From Ostreococcus mediterraneus (lineage: Eukaryota > Chlorophyta > Mamiellophyceae > Mamiellales > Bathycoccaceae): a stretch of 64,000 nucleotides of DNA. How positions within the stretch are numbered: position 1 is the stretch's first letter; every line of letters begins with the position of its first letter. The notes below the pieces were generated by a model, which saw only the letters and a list, made by a program, of their open reading frames with translations, was not told the origin of the DNA and made no database searches. Both the position numbers and the translations under genes were made by a program. The stretch covers positions 626,958 to 690,957 of the forward strand of contig WMKK01000005.1 of NCBI GenBank assembly GCA_012295225.1, given 5' to 3'. Below, piece by piece: positions 55,414 to 63,928 of the stretch.

Positions 55414-56502
55414 CTATTTATAAGCAAACAAATAATCTAACAGAGGCGCTACACACGCCACAGACATGCTATTCCCGAGCAAGGTGTACCGCTGTCGTTT
55501 GCTTAGCGTCTCCGGCCACTTGAAATCGCTCGGAAACGAGTGCAGCCGAGCGACTTCGTTTACGGTAAAATACCGCAAACGTACGGCACCTTGGTCTTCA
55601 CCAATCACACCGTCCCATGTCGTTTTGTCGACTTGTTTATTCGACACGACCGATCCGGTGCCCTTGATGTATTTGAAGTAACTCTTGGTAAAACAGTTGC
55701 TCGTCATGTCGAACGCGCTCACTATATCGATCGTTCCTATCGCGCGATCGACATCCATTTGCTTGACCGCGTGATCGCGCCATAGCTTGTCGTCGAAATC
55801 GCCCTCGCACGAGTCTAAAAATCTAGCTAATGGAGCAACGTTCAAGTTCGCATCATTCGCCGCGTCGTATGACGGAATCCATTCCCGTCGATGCGACAGC
55901 GGTCGCGGCGGTGGCGAACGCCGTATGCCGTCGACTGCGTCGCTAAATTGAGCAGTCGAACGCGCACATAGAAAATAACGTGGTCGACTGTATGGCACGC
56001 CGAAATCTTTGGGTGTCAGAATGAATTCCTGAACATGGAAATCGAACTCTCGCAGACGCTCCAACAACGCGTCCCTCATGCGGCTCGTTTCAAAGCCAAC
56101 GACGTTCTCAACAAAAATATACTTTGGACGAGCCTTCATGTCACCCATACAATCTACCAAACGCATGAAACTCTCTGCACGCCCATCGTCAACATCAAGC
56201 TTCAATCCTTGCCTGGTAAACGGCTGACACGGCGGCGACATCACCCACGCATCCGCGTCGTACTTTTCCAACGTCGCCAAAGGCACGCTCACCAAACTTT
56301 TCATCACAGGACGTACGCCGTGATTCATCTCATACGCATCGCACGCATTAGGATTGACATCAAACGCACCCACGACATCCGTCTTATGCGCAGTCACGCG
56401 CCGCAACGCGAAATGCATGGCGCCCACGCCGCAATACAACTCGAGCACCCGCGTCGTTCGCGCGCGCGCGTCCACCTCACCCTCACCTCTCGCGCGCTTC
56501 AT
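55414..56502 (-). CDS. DNMT2: tRNA (cytosine38-C5)-methyltransferase Dnmt2/TRDMT1
   Basis: 362 residues, near the usual length. It looks like a DNA methyltransferase but methylates C38 of tRNA-Asp (and others). Motif I VLELYCGVGAMHFAL; motif IV SPPCQPFTRQG with the catalytic Cys; motif VI FVENVVGFE; motif VIII FGVPYSRPRYF; the Dnmt2-specific CFT triplet is present (SNCFTKSYFKYIKGTGS). Motifs IX/X: RYFTVNEVARLHSFP and YTLLGNSMSVACVAPLL. No regulatory N terminus, as expected. This family generally excludes C5 DNA methylation, so it says little about genome methylation. Complete. Confidence 0.94.
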   Translation of the reverse strand: MKRARGEGEVDARARTTRVLELYCGVGAMHFALRRVTAHKTDVVGAFDVNPNACDAYEMNHGVRPVMKSLVSVPLATLEKYDADAWVMSPPCQPFTRQGLKLDVDDGRAESFMRLVDCMGDMKARPKYIFVENVVGFETSRMRDALLERLREFDFHVQEFILTPKDFGVPYSRPRYFLCARSTAQFSDAVDGIRRSPPPRPLSHRREWIPSYDAANDANLNVAPLARFLDSCEGDFDDKLWRDHAVKQMDVDRAIGTIDIVSAFDMTSNCFTKSYFKYIKGTGSVVSNKQVDKTTWDGVIGEDQGAVRLRYFTVNEVARLHSFPSDFKWPETLSKRQRYTLLGNSMSVACVAPLLDYLFAYK

Positions 56503-57068
56503 CTCGCACGCGAGCGGCGCTCACGCACCAGTTTAACCACACACGTCCTATGCCCCACCCCCGTCGCGCCGCGACGCCGCCGTAACCTCCACTGACGCGC
56601 GCCGAAGCGGTTCGTTGAAGATGTAATGTCCACTGACGATGCCCACCGCGATGGCCACGAACGGCGCCGCACCCGATCGCCGGAACGCGCGACCGAACAT
56701 GCGCGCGCGCGGTGTGCGAAAACTCAACCCTCGCCGTCGATGTCACCGTCGCGAGTGCGCGGGCGATGCGCGCGCGCGATTCTGCGGGCGCGAGCTCGAT
56801 GGAAAACCGCTTCGAGGGCTACGGCTGACGTCACCGCGCGCGACACTTTTCGACGCCGTGACGAGTGACGGTGCGTGCGCGACGGCGATGGGCGACGGCG
56901 ACGGCGAGGATGGCGACGATGGCGATGACGATGATGGCGATGCGCGCGCGACGGCGACGGGGACGGCGACGACGACGACGGGGACGACGGTGCTTTGGGC
57001 GCGCTTCTTATCCACCACTGACGACCGAGCGACTGACTGACGAGCGCGTACGTTTTTGGCGAGCGCAG
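56503..57068. other. 566-bp divergent gap with GA/CGA-rich repeats; no convincing gene
   Basis: Between Dnmt2 (start 56502, minus) and the ENH1-like gene (57069, plus). A CGATGGCGA-type run near 56880-56990 produces Asp/Gly- or Thr-rich translations in several frames. An ATG-started 133-residue plus ORF (56639-57040) is low-complexity and Arg-rich, so I do not call it. The region should carry both promoters. Confidence 0.45.
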
Positions 57069-57767
57069 ATGTTCGCTTCGACGATGCACACGACCGGGAG
57101 CGCGTTTACGGGCGCGCGAGTGACGACGCAGAGCGCGTCGACGCGTGCGCGCGCCACGCAAGGGCGCCGAATGATGACCATTCGCGCGCAGGAGATTCAA
57201 GTCTCGGTGGACAAGCCGCTCGGGTTAACGCTTTGCGAGCGTAAGGATGGTCGACCGGGCGTGCAAATCGCTGGTTGCAAGGGGAACGCCGCGAAGGCGG
57301 GTTTGAAGTCTGGGGATATCGTCAAGTATCACTCGAGTTTCTTCGGGGATGAACTTTGGCCTGCGGATGCGTTGGCGTTTAGCCGAAGCGCGATCAGCGC
57401 GTGCCCGAACGAAGTTGACTTTATCGTCGTTCGTGGTGGTGGCGCCGCGGCGGATTTCGACGTGAAGCGTTTGCCGAAGCGTCCGTCGCCGCCGAGATTC
57501 GGGAGAAAGCTGAGCGCGGCGCAAAAGGAGCGCGCGACTCACATTTGCGTCGACTGCGGCTACGTGTACACGTTGCCGACGCCGTTCGGCGAGCAAGCCA
57601 AGGGGTACGTTTGCCCGCAGTGCAACGCGCCGAAGAGCCGCTTCGCGTTGTATGACGTCGAAACTGGCCGCGCCAAGGGTGGTGGGTTGTCCACGCCGCT
57701 CATCACCGTGGCGTCCACCGTTATCGGTTTGGGCGGTATCGCGTACCTCTTGAAGGATTTGCTCTAA
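57069..57767 (+). CDS. ENH1: Plastid PDZ-rubredoxin membrane protein, ENH1-like
   Basis: 232 residues. It has a transit peptide (about 1-38), then a PDZ-like domain (IQVSVDKPLGLTL to FIVVRGGGAA), then a rubredoxin iron site. CVDCGYVY...CPQCNAPKSRF has the CxxC...CxxC pairs but a short inter-knuckle loop, as in Arabidopsis ENH1 (At5g17170). A C-terminal hydrophobic anchor follows (PLITVASTVIGLGGIAYLLKDLL). In Arabidopsis ENH1 affects salt and reactive-oxygen responses; rubredoxins of this plastid type are also linked to PSII assembly. The frame is open upstream to 56865 but is Arg-rich; MFASTMHTTGS at 57069 is a credible presequence. Confidence 0.9.
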   Translation: MFASTMHTTGSAFTGARVTTQSASTRARATQGRRMMTIRAQEIQVSVDKPLGLTLCERKDGRPGVQIAGCKGNAAKAGLKSGDIVKYHSSFFGDELWPADALAFSRSAISACPNEVDFIVVRGGGAAADFDVKRLPKRPSPPRFGRKLSAAQKERATHICVDCGYVYTLPTPFGEQAKGYVCPQCNAPKSRFALYDVETGRAKGGGLSTPLITVASTVIGLGGIAYLLKDLL

Positions 57768-57908
57768 TCTTTCTCTTTTTGTACACCCAACGCTGATTCA
57801 ACACACCATGGTAATAACTACACTACACTGATTCTATTATTCATTCATACACCGCATTCGTTGCTACTGCGCTCTAAAATTTCGTCGCCGGGCATTGTTC
57901 ACGTTCGT

Positions 57909-59024
57909 TTAACCGCTCCCAAAGTCGTCGTCACCTTCGTCGTCACCTTCGTCGTCAACCATGTCCTCGTCTACGTCTTCGACCTCATCCGCGCTCTTTT
58001 TCGCCGACCGCACCGGTTTTGGAAACACGCACGATATGTTCGCCGCGGGTAAATTTTTATACACCACCGTCGCCGCGTCGACTTGGTCCTGGAATTTACA
58101 GCGTCGCACGACGACGAATCCTTCATCCTTTGTCGGCGGCGCGTTGTCCTTCTGCCGATGCTGCCTCTGCACCACGCGCAGCGCAAACTCGCCCTGCACG
58201 CCGCCAGGATGATTCACTCTCGCCGCCGCACGTTTCGCATACACAGATATCGGCTGATTGAACCAAATACTGTGCAAAGCGCACGGCGGCGTCGCCGTCT
58301 TCGCCAGCGCCACGAAATCCTCGCGCTGCTGCACCGACAACCCGCATCGGTCAATGACGACGTGTTTACCCTCCTCGAGCGCACGTTTCGCCGCACGTAT
58401 GCACTGCTGCCGAGAACCACGTTTACCATTCGATATCGTATCCTGATTCGCCGCCGCCCAACGCCCAGTGGCGACGAGCTTAGCGCTCAGCGTCGATTTA
58501 CCGGCGCCGCTTTCGCCGCACAAAACGAGAACAACAGGCGATGACGGCGCGTCGCATCGCCCACCGAACACGCCGACGCCAGGCGCGGGCCCACGAGATA
58601 CGCTCGCACGCGCAGGCGCGACCTGCCTCCATCCATCGCCGTCATCAACGGATAAATCTACGACGTCGCCCGCGTCGGCGGATAAATCCACGACGTCGCT
58701 CGCGCGCACCCTCGCCTCCTCCTCCGCCGCGCGCACGGCGTACGCCGCGCAATCCACGAGCGCATCACACTTCGCGCTCTCCACCAGCCACTCCGCGCGC
58801 ACGCGCACCGCACGCGACGACGCGAACACCGACGACGACGACGACGACGACGCTACAGATGCTCCAACGACCACGTGCGTGACCGAATCAACGTCGTCCC
58901 GTCCCGCGACGACGACGCGCGCGCCGAGTTTCGCCGCGACGCGCGCGAGCACGTGTGCACGCGTCGCGCTCACGCCGCTCGCGGCGTCAAAGGCGATGAC
59001 GACGGGCGAGGACGGCGGCGACAT
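57909..59024 (-). CDS. BRCT domain fused to a P-loop polynucleotide-kinase-like domain
   Basis: 371 residues from ATG 59024 (a second ATG at 59057 adds 11). N-terminal ~90 residues have a BRCT-like pattern: PVVIAFDAASGVSATRAHVLARVAAKLGARVVV, DSVTHVVVG, VRVRAEWLVESAKCDALVD (with the conserved Trp of BRCT helix 3). A disordered acidic linker (DVVDLS repeated) follows. The C-terminal kinase-like domain has Walker A CGESGAGKST, QDTISNGKRGSRQQCIRAAKR, EEGKHVVIDRCGLSVQQREDF, and the end is acidic. The kinase part resembles the AAA_33/PNKP-type domain in plant aprataxin (bHLH140) and PNKP; no phosphatase, HIT or bHLH domain is seen. The inferred role is DNA or RNA end repair. Confidence 0.78.
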   Translation of the reverse strand: MSPPSSPVVIAFDAASGVSATRAHVLARVAAKLGARVVVAGRDDVDSVTHVVVGASVASSSSSSSVFASSRAVRVRAEWLVESAKCDALVDCAAYAVRAAEEEARVRASDVVDLSADAGDVVDLSVDDGDGWRQVAPARASVSRGPAPGVGVFGGRCDAPSSPVVLVLCGESGAGKSTLSAKLVATGRWAAANQDTISNGKRGSRQQCIRAAKRALEEGKHVVIDRCGLSVQQREDFVALAKTATPPCALHSIWFNQPISVYAKRAAARVNHPGGVQGEFALRVVQRQHRQKDNAPPTKDEGFVVVRRCKFQDQVDAATVVYKNLPAANISCVFPKPVRSAKKSADEVEDVDEDMVDDEGDDEGDDDFGSG

Positions 59025-59092
59025 GGCGCGCGCGCCAGTGTGGCGCGCAGTATCCATCGGCCTCGTCGTCGACGGCGGTGACGGCGGAGGCG

Positions 59093-59425
59093 ATGTCGAT
59101 GGCGAGGGCGGCGTCGGTGACACCGACGTCGACGTCAACGTCGCGCGTGGTGCTCTCGGCGGCGCTGGCGTTGGCGCTCGCGGCGCGCTTGGTGATGCAA
59201 AAGCATGAGCATGAGCTCGAGCTCGGGACGTTAAAGGATGCGCTGGAGGTTGAACGCACGGCGAGGGTTGGGTACGAGGCGCGCGTGCGGGCGTTGGAGC
59301 GTTGGCCGTGGTTTGCGTTTCGGCGCACGGGGGATTTGATGACGACGACGACGACGACGACGACGACGAGCGCAGATGGTTCTCGAGAGAAGTCGAGCGT
59401 CGAGCCCAGTCGGCGGATGTTTTAA
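59093..59425 (+). CDS. Small single-pass membrane protein with coiled coil
   Basis: 110 residues from the ATG at 59093; the frame opens 5 codons earlier at a GTG. A single hydrophobic span (RVVLSAALALALAARLVM, about 20-37), a short heptad-like helix (HEHELELGTLKDALEVERTARVGYEARVRALE) and a 9-Thr run ((GAC)n in DNA at 59341-59369). No family was recognised. It is head-to-head with the BRCT-kinase gene (68 bp to its ATG), so it might be chance coding, but the TM-plus-helix pattern looks real. Confidence 0.5.
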   Translation: MSMARAASVTPTSTSTSRVVLSAALALALAARLVMQKHEHELELGTLKDALEVERTARVGYEARVRALERWPWFAFRRTGDLMTTTTTTTTTSADGSREKSSVEPSRRMF

Positions 59426-59502
59426 ACGCGAAGTGTAGTATTGCTATAGAGTCATGATGAATTAAATATTGAACGCTATTATTGATGAACAAATGTGTAG
59501 TC

Positions 59503-61032
59503 TCATGTCTCGTCGTCGTTTGTGTCGGCGAGCACGCGGGAGACGTACGGCGCGAGCGCGAGCGCGGCGGCGAGACGAAGTGGAACGAACAGACGCACGA
59601 CGTTGATGAACACCGCCCCAGCGCCGAGAAGTTTCGCTTTATCCGCAGTGTTTGACAAGTCCAACCACGTGCCTTCGGCGACTTTGTACCAACCGATTGC
59701 GATCGGGAGCGCGAGTGCCCAGAATGCGAGCTCGATGATGACGTACGACACGGTTCCCGCGACGCCGAATGATTTCACATCCGCCATGGATAATTTTGGT
59801 GCATTCTCGCCAGAGTTCAACGCGTAGTAGCTCCAAATCACGCTCGGGAGCACGATGATACCAAGCGCTTTGCTATAGCTCGGCTGGGCGAAAAAATCAG
59901 CCGCTGGTTCATAGAGCTCGCCGTATTTCACCACGCAACTGGCGAGCGTCGTCCACAGCGCCAACTTCAGCGCAAAACTAAACCCGTCGTCGATCGCGCG
60001 TTCACCTTTGAGCGCGACACTACCGTCACCAGCGGCAGTTTTTTCTCCACTCGCAATCGTGTACGCCGCGAGTGCGCACCCGCAGTTTCCGAGTAATGTC
60101 AATAGCGCTTGAAGCGGCACGAGCGCGTTGATGGATGGCGCGTTGTAAAAAGCGTGAAACGTACACGCCGTCAACCCAGAAGCTAAAAACGGCGACATCG
60201 CTAGCGTGAGATTTTTCCACGACGCATTCCCAGTGCGTTCACCGTGCTGAGCGACGTACTTCATGGCGAGTGCCCATTCGGTGACGCTCGAGACGTGTAC
60301 GGCCCACGTGGGCAAACTCAACGCGTTGGACGGCTCGCTCGCGCCGACGTCGCCTAAAATCCCACCATCTACACCCGCGCCGATGGCTAAAGTACTCGAC
60401 GCGCACGCTAAAAATAAAACACCAAGAACGGTTAGTGCGGGTGTCGTCGTCACATCGTCGTCCTCGACGCCCATTCTCGCGTCGTCGACCCCCGTCGCGC
60501 TCGACGTCCCGACGGCGGAACCAAATCCGTACGCAAACAACGCATTTGAAATCGTCAATAACGATTCCGATCCCCCGTGCAAGACATCAACATTCGCTAA
60601 TATATCCCCATACTGCGTCTTGGCGATGATACCCGCAGGAATCGTCGCCGCGACGAAGAGCAATAGAAATCTCGCGCCAAAATTTGACGTCTTTGGCGTC
60701 GCGCGCGCAGCGTTGAGAAACCAAAGGTAAACCAAATACGGCGCTAAGCCAACCTGAAACAGCTTGGTCTCGATCCCGGGTGGAAGCGCGATGCCATTCG
60801 ATGGCAATGCGGCGTTCGTGACGCTCCACGCGTCGACTGCGGCGATGGCGTCGACGATGTGCTCGGGAGCTGCGCGCGGTCGCGGTGCAGCAGCGCCAAC
60901 GCGGCGCGTGTTCGGTGCGCGCGTGCGCGGACGATGGAGCGCGCGCGCTGGCGAAAAGGATGACGAGCACGGCTGCGCGTTTGAAAGCATCGCGCGCGCG
61001 CACGAGGGTGCGTGCGACGACGATGCGAGCAT
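59503..61032 (-). CDS. Plastid membrane protein: fusion of DUF3593, DUF2499 (Ycf49-like) and a third membrane domain
   Basis: 509 residues with a Ser/Arg/Pro transit peptide (about 1-55). Domain 1 (about 80-190): FQVGLAPYLVYLWFLNAA, FLLLFVAATIPAGIIAKTQYG and NVDVLHGGSESLLTISN match cyanobacterial/plastid DUF3593. Domain 2 (about 225-335): LSLPTWAVHVSSVTEWALAMKYV, SGLTACTFHAFYNAP and LLTLLGNCGCALAAY match DUF2499 (Ycf49). Domain 3 (about 410-509): SFGVAGTVSYVIIELAFWALALPIAIG to VRLFVPLRLAAALALAPYV is a further membrane domain I cannot name. In cyanobacteria DUF3593 and DUF2499 are, as I recall, separate small proteins; fusion suggests they act together in a thylakoid or envelope complex. No catalytic motif was seen. 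Confidence 0.85.
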   Translation of the reverse strand: MLASSSHAPSCARAMLSNAQPCSSSFSPARALHRPRTRAPNTRRVGAAAPRPRAAPEHIVDAIAAVDAWSVTNAALPSNGIALPPGIETKLFQVGLAPYLVYLWFLNAARATPKTSNFGARFLLLFVAATIPAGIIAKTQYGDILANVDVLHGGSESLLTISNALFAYGFGSAVGTSSATGVDDARMGVEDDDVTTTPALTVLGVLFLACASSTLAIGAGVDGGILGDVGASEPSNALSLPTWAVHVSSVTEWALAMKYVAQHGERTGNASWKNLTLAMSPFLASGLTACTFHAFYNAPSINALVPLQALLTLLGNCGCALAAYTIASGEKTAAGDGSVALKGERAIDDGFSFALKLALWTTLASCVVKYGELYEPAADFFAQPSYSKALGIIVLPSVIWSYYALNSGENAPKLSMADVKSFGVAGTVSYVIIELAFWALALPIAIGWYKVAEGTWLDLSNTADKAKLLGAGAVFINVVRLFVPLRLAAALALAPYVSRVLADTNDDET

Positions 61033-61147
61033 ATTGTGAGGATAAGGCGAGGCGATTGATTAGAGCACTTTTTTCAAAGTTTTCAAGTTCGCGTTTCTTA
61101 TGATGAGTTATTACACAGCGGCTGTCCAAGAACGAAAAGCGAATAGC

Positions 61148-63928
61148 TTAGAAGAATTTCTTGATGGCGCGCTTGGATTCGTTGACGACGGCTTCGAGGT
61201 CTTCCTTGACGTCGGCGTCGGTGGAGCCGTAGCGTTCGAGCGCGTAGACGATGACGCCGGCGCCGAGGAGTTCTAAGGCTCGCGGCGCGAACGCACCAAG
61301 AAGCGGCCAGTGGGCCACGTTACCGAGAACGATAGCACCCGTAACCGCGGTGGCGGGACCACCGAGGTCGACTACGGGGTTTTCCAAGTCGCCGAACCAT
61401 TTTGGAATGTCCTCTGGGGCGTCTTGTAACGAGTCGCTAATTTCCTCCGGGTTGATGGACGCGACGCCATCCACGATCTTGCTCGCGGCGATGCCAAGGG
61501 GTTCGAGGGTCTCGGACAAGGAATCCGAATCGACCGGCAACTCGCGGGGCAAAGCGGCGGTGACGAGATCGATATCGTCCGCGATATCGTCTTCGCGAAC
61601 GATGACGTAACGCGCCAACAGCAACGTCGCCGCGATAGCGCCGACGAATTCAACCGGACCTGGCGCGAGAGCGCCGACGATAGGCAAGTGCAATGTCGCG
61701 TCGGTGGCGATAATCGCACCAACCGTCGCAGCCTTGACGTTGAAGTTATCGATGGCGTCAATTTGATCGAAAACCGCATCGGCGGCGCCTTCCGTGTTAC
61801 CATCGAGCAAGTTCTCCTTCACGTTCGGCACCAAGAGCAAGGTCGCCACGGTGGCGGCGAGGCCGACGACCGCGACGTCGCTAAACACGGCACCGAGGAA
61901 ATCGAGACCCTTGTTTTTCTTCGCCGCCTTGGCACGCTTTGCGGCTTCAGCCTTTGCGGCGCGGGCGCGCTCAGCCTTCTTGTCCTCGACAGCTTTCTTC
62001 GCCGCTGCCTTCTTCGTGGCGACATCCTGCTTGGCAGATTCCTTCTTGGAGACTGGCGCGGGCGTAGACGCAGGCTTGGTCGCTGCGGGTTTGGACGCAG
62101 CCGGATTGGTTGTCGTGGCTTCCTTCTTAGAGGCCGGCGCAGCCGTGGGCTTCGGCGCAGCCGCGGGCTTGGCGACTTCCACCGCCGGCGCGGCGACGGG
62201 CGCTTCAGCCTTCATAGCGGCTTGCATCTTCGCTTTAGCCGCCGCCTTGGAGGCTTCGCTGCCGCGTTCAGCAGCCGCCTTCTTAGCTGCTTCCTTGGTG
62301 GCACGTTCGCGCGCGGCTTGCTCTTGCTTTGCCTTCACCTCGGCTTCGCGAGCTTCGCGAACCTTGACGTCCTTCTCCATGGCGGCTTCCATCTTGGCCT
62401 TGGCTTCGGCTTTAGCCGCAGCCTTTTTGGCTTGAGCAGCGCTTGCAGCCGCAGCGCGTTCTTCGGCAGCACGTCTAACTTCCGCCGCCTTCTCTTCCGC
62501 CGCCTTAGTCGCCGCTTCGACGCGTGCTCTGCTCTCCGCCGCCTTGGTCTCGGCGACGCGCTTGGCCTCTGCCGCCTTGGCCTCCGCCTTGGCCTCCGCC
62601 GCCTTGGCCGCGGCTTCCGCCTTGGCCGCCTTTGGATCGATGACTGGCGCAGCGACTTGTTCGACAACTTCTGTCATGGCAGAAACGGCACTTTCGGCGG
62701 AATCCTGGACGGCTTCGACGACATCTTCGATGACTTCAACGACAACGATTTCCTCCGCGACAACCTTGGGCGCGGCCACCTTCTTCGCGGGCGCGGCAGC
62801 CTTCTTCGTAGCGGCTTGCTTGGCTGCAGCTTCCTTGCGCAAGGTAGCTTGCTTGGCGGCGGCTTCCTTAGCTTCGGCAGCTTGCTTGGCGGCGGCTTCC
62901 TTAGCTTCGGCAGCTTGCTTGGCGGCGGCTTCCTTAGCTTCGGCAGCTTGCTTGGCGGCGGCTTCCTTGGCTTCGGCAGCTTGCTTGGCGGCAGCTTGCT
63001 TGGCGGCAGCTTGCTTAGCGGCAGCTTCCTTGGCGGCGGCTTCCTTGGCTTCGGCAGCCTTCTTCGCAGTCGCTTCCTTGGCGGCAGCAGCCTTGGCGGC
63101 GGCTTCCTTAGCTTCGGCAGCCTTCTTTGCCGCGGCGGCTTCGCGTTCAGTCTTGGCGGCGGAATCTTGCGCTGCCTTGGCCTTGGCCGCGGCTTCCTTC
63201 TGCGCCGCAGCTTCTTGCGCCGCCTTGGCTTGCTTGGCAGCCGCAGCTTCGCGATCAGCCTTAGCCCTGTCTGCAGCTTCCTTTTGCGCCTTAGCCTTAG
63301 CCGCGGCTTCTTGCGCCGCCTTGGCTTTCTTCGCATTGGCGGCGTCGCGCTGCGCTTGGAGCTCGGCGGACTTCTTAGCCGCGGCGGCTCGGTCGACAGT
63401 CGGCTGAGCAGCGGGCGCCACCGGCTTCGGCGCCGCTGGCTTCGGGGTGTCAGCCTTCTTTGCCGGTGCCGCCGCGGGTGCGCTCGCCTTCTTCACCGGC
63501 GACTTCTTCACCGGCGACTTCTCCGCCGCTTCCTTCTGCGCGCGTTGCGCACTCTGCTTTTGCTCTTCGGCTTCACGAGCGGCAGCTTGCTTATCCTTCG
63601 AGCGTTGGCTTTCAGCAGCCTTCGCCTTGGCAGCCTTCGCCGCAGCTTCGCGCTCAGCCTTGAGCGCCGCCGCCTTGTCCGCCTGCGCCTTGTCCGCCTG
63701 CGCGCGCGCCGCCGCCTTATCGGCGGCAACCTTTTGCGCATCACGCGCCGCCGCATCCTTCTTCGCCGCAGCCGCAGCCTTGAAATCCTTCTTCATCACC
63801 GTCACCGACGGCGCCGATTGACCATCCGCGAGAACACCGTCAAACTTCACGTTGTCCTCTGGACGATTCTTCGACGCCAGCTTTTCGTACGACTTCGTGC
63901 TCAAACCTTTCCCGAGTTGGCTCACATC
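61148..63928 (-). CDS. Giant Ala/Lys-rich plastid-type membrane protein with two CAAD/CURT-like domains (5' exon missing)
   Basis: 926 residues visible in this exon. The exon appears to begin at 63928 after an acceptor TTGTAG (reading D-V-S-Q-L-G-K-G-L-S-T-K-S); no in-frame ATG exists near it, so the first exon lies further upstream. Residues ~50-690 are almost wholly Ala, Lys, Glu and Gln (AAEAKEAAAKQ units), likely a long single helix or disordered tether. The C-terminal ~240 residues hold hydrophobic pairs twice: LPIVGALAPGPVEFVGAIAATLLLARYV...IADDIDLV and WPLLGAFAPRALELLGAGVIVYALERYG...VKEDLEAV, reminiscent of CAAD/CURT1 thylakoid-curvature proteins ('P..PrvlElvGi...w...R...'). Confidence 0.75.
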   Translation of the reverse strand, partial: DVSQLGKGLSTKSYEKLASKNRPEDNVKFDGVLADGQSAPSVTVMKKDFKAAAAAKKDAAARDAQKVAADKAAARAQADKAQADKAAALKAEREAAAKAAKAKAAESQRSKDKQAAAREAEEQKQSAQRAQKEAAEKSPVKKSPVKKASAPAAAPAKKADTPKPAAPKPVAPAAQPTVDRAAAAKKSAELQAQRDAANAKKAKAAQEAAAKAKAQKEAADRAKADREAAAAKQAKAAQEAAAQKEAAAKAKAAQDSAAKTEREAAAAKKAAEAKEAAAKAAAAKEATAKKAAEAKEAAAKEAAAKQAAAKQAAAKQAAEAKEAAAKQAAEAKEAAAKQAAEAKEAAAKQAAEAKEAAAKQATLRKEAAAKQAATKKAAAPAKKVAAPKVVAEEIVVVEVIEDVVEAVQDSAESAVSAMTEVVEQVAAPVIDPKAAKAEAAAKAAEAKAEAKAAEAKRVAETKAAESRARVEAATKAAEEKAAEVRRAAEERAAAASAAQAKKAAAKAEAKAKMEAAMEKDVKVREAREAEVKAKQEQAARERATKEAAKKAAAERGSEASKAAAKAKMQAAMKAEAPVAAPAVEVAKPAAAPKPTAAPASKKEATTTNPAASKPAATKPASTPAPVSKKESAKQDVATKKAAAKKAVEDKKAERARAAKAEAAKRAKAAKKNKGLDFLGAVFSDVAVVGLAATVATLLLVPNVKENLLDGNTEGAADAVFDQIDAIDNFNVKAATVGAIIATDATLHLPIVGALAPGPVEFVGAIAATLLLARYVIVREDDIADDIDLVTAALPRELPVDSDSLSETLEPLGIAASKIVDGVASINPEEISDSLQDAPEDIPKWFGDLENPVVDLGGPATAVTGAIVLGNVAHWPLLGAFAPRALELLGAGVIVYALERYGSTDADVKEDLEAVVNESKRAIKKFF
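62846..62977 (-). repeat. 33-bp tandem repeat, four units, inside the Ala/Lys-rich gene
   Basis: Four head-to-tail copies of an AGCTTGCTTGGCGGCGGC-starting 33-mer (11 codons); three copies are identical, the fourth has one change. Each encodes AAEAKEAAAKQ. Degenerate copies continue to 63000 and beyond. Confidence 0.9.

Noticed and set aside
56639-57040. 133-residue plus ORF between Dnmt2 and ENH1
   Set aside because: Thr/Asp/Gly runs arise from a CGATGGCGA-type simple repeat; no conserved segment visible.
59341-59369. (GAC)n and the (TCG)n run at 25455 considered as possible regulatory sites
   Set aside because: Both are in coding sequence as Thr and Ser runs; simple trinucleotide slippage explains them.
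62544-63407. 287-residue Ala/Ser/Leu-rich plus ORF
   Set aside because: Antisense to the Ala/Lys-rich repeats; its apparent hydrophobic protein is a by-product of AAG/GCC codons.
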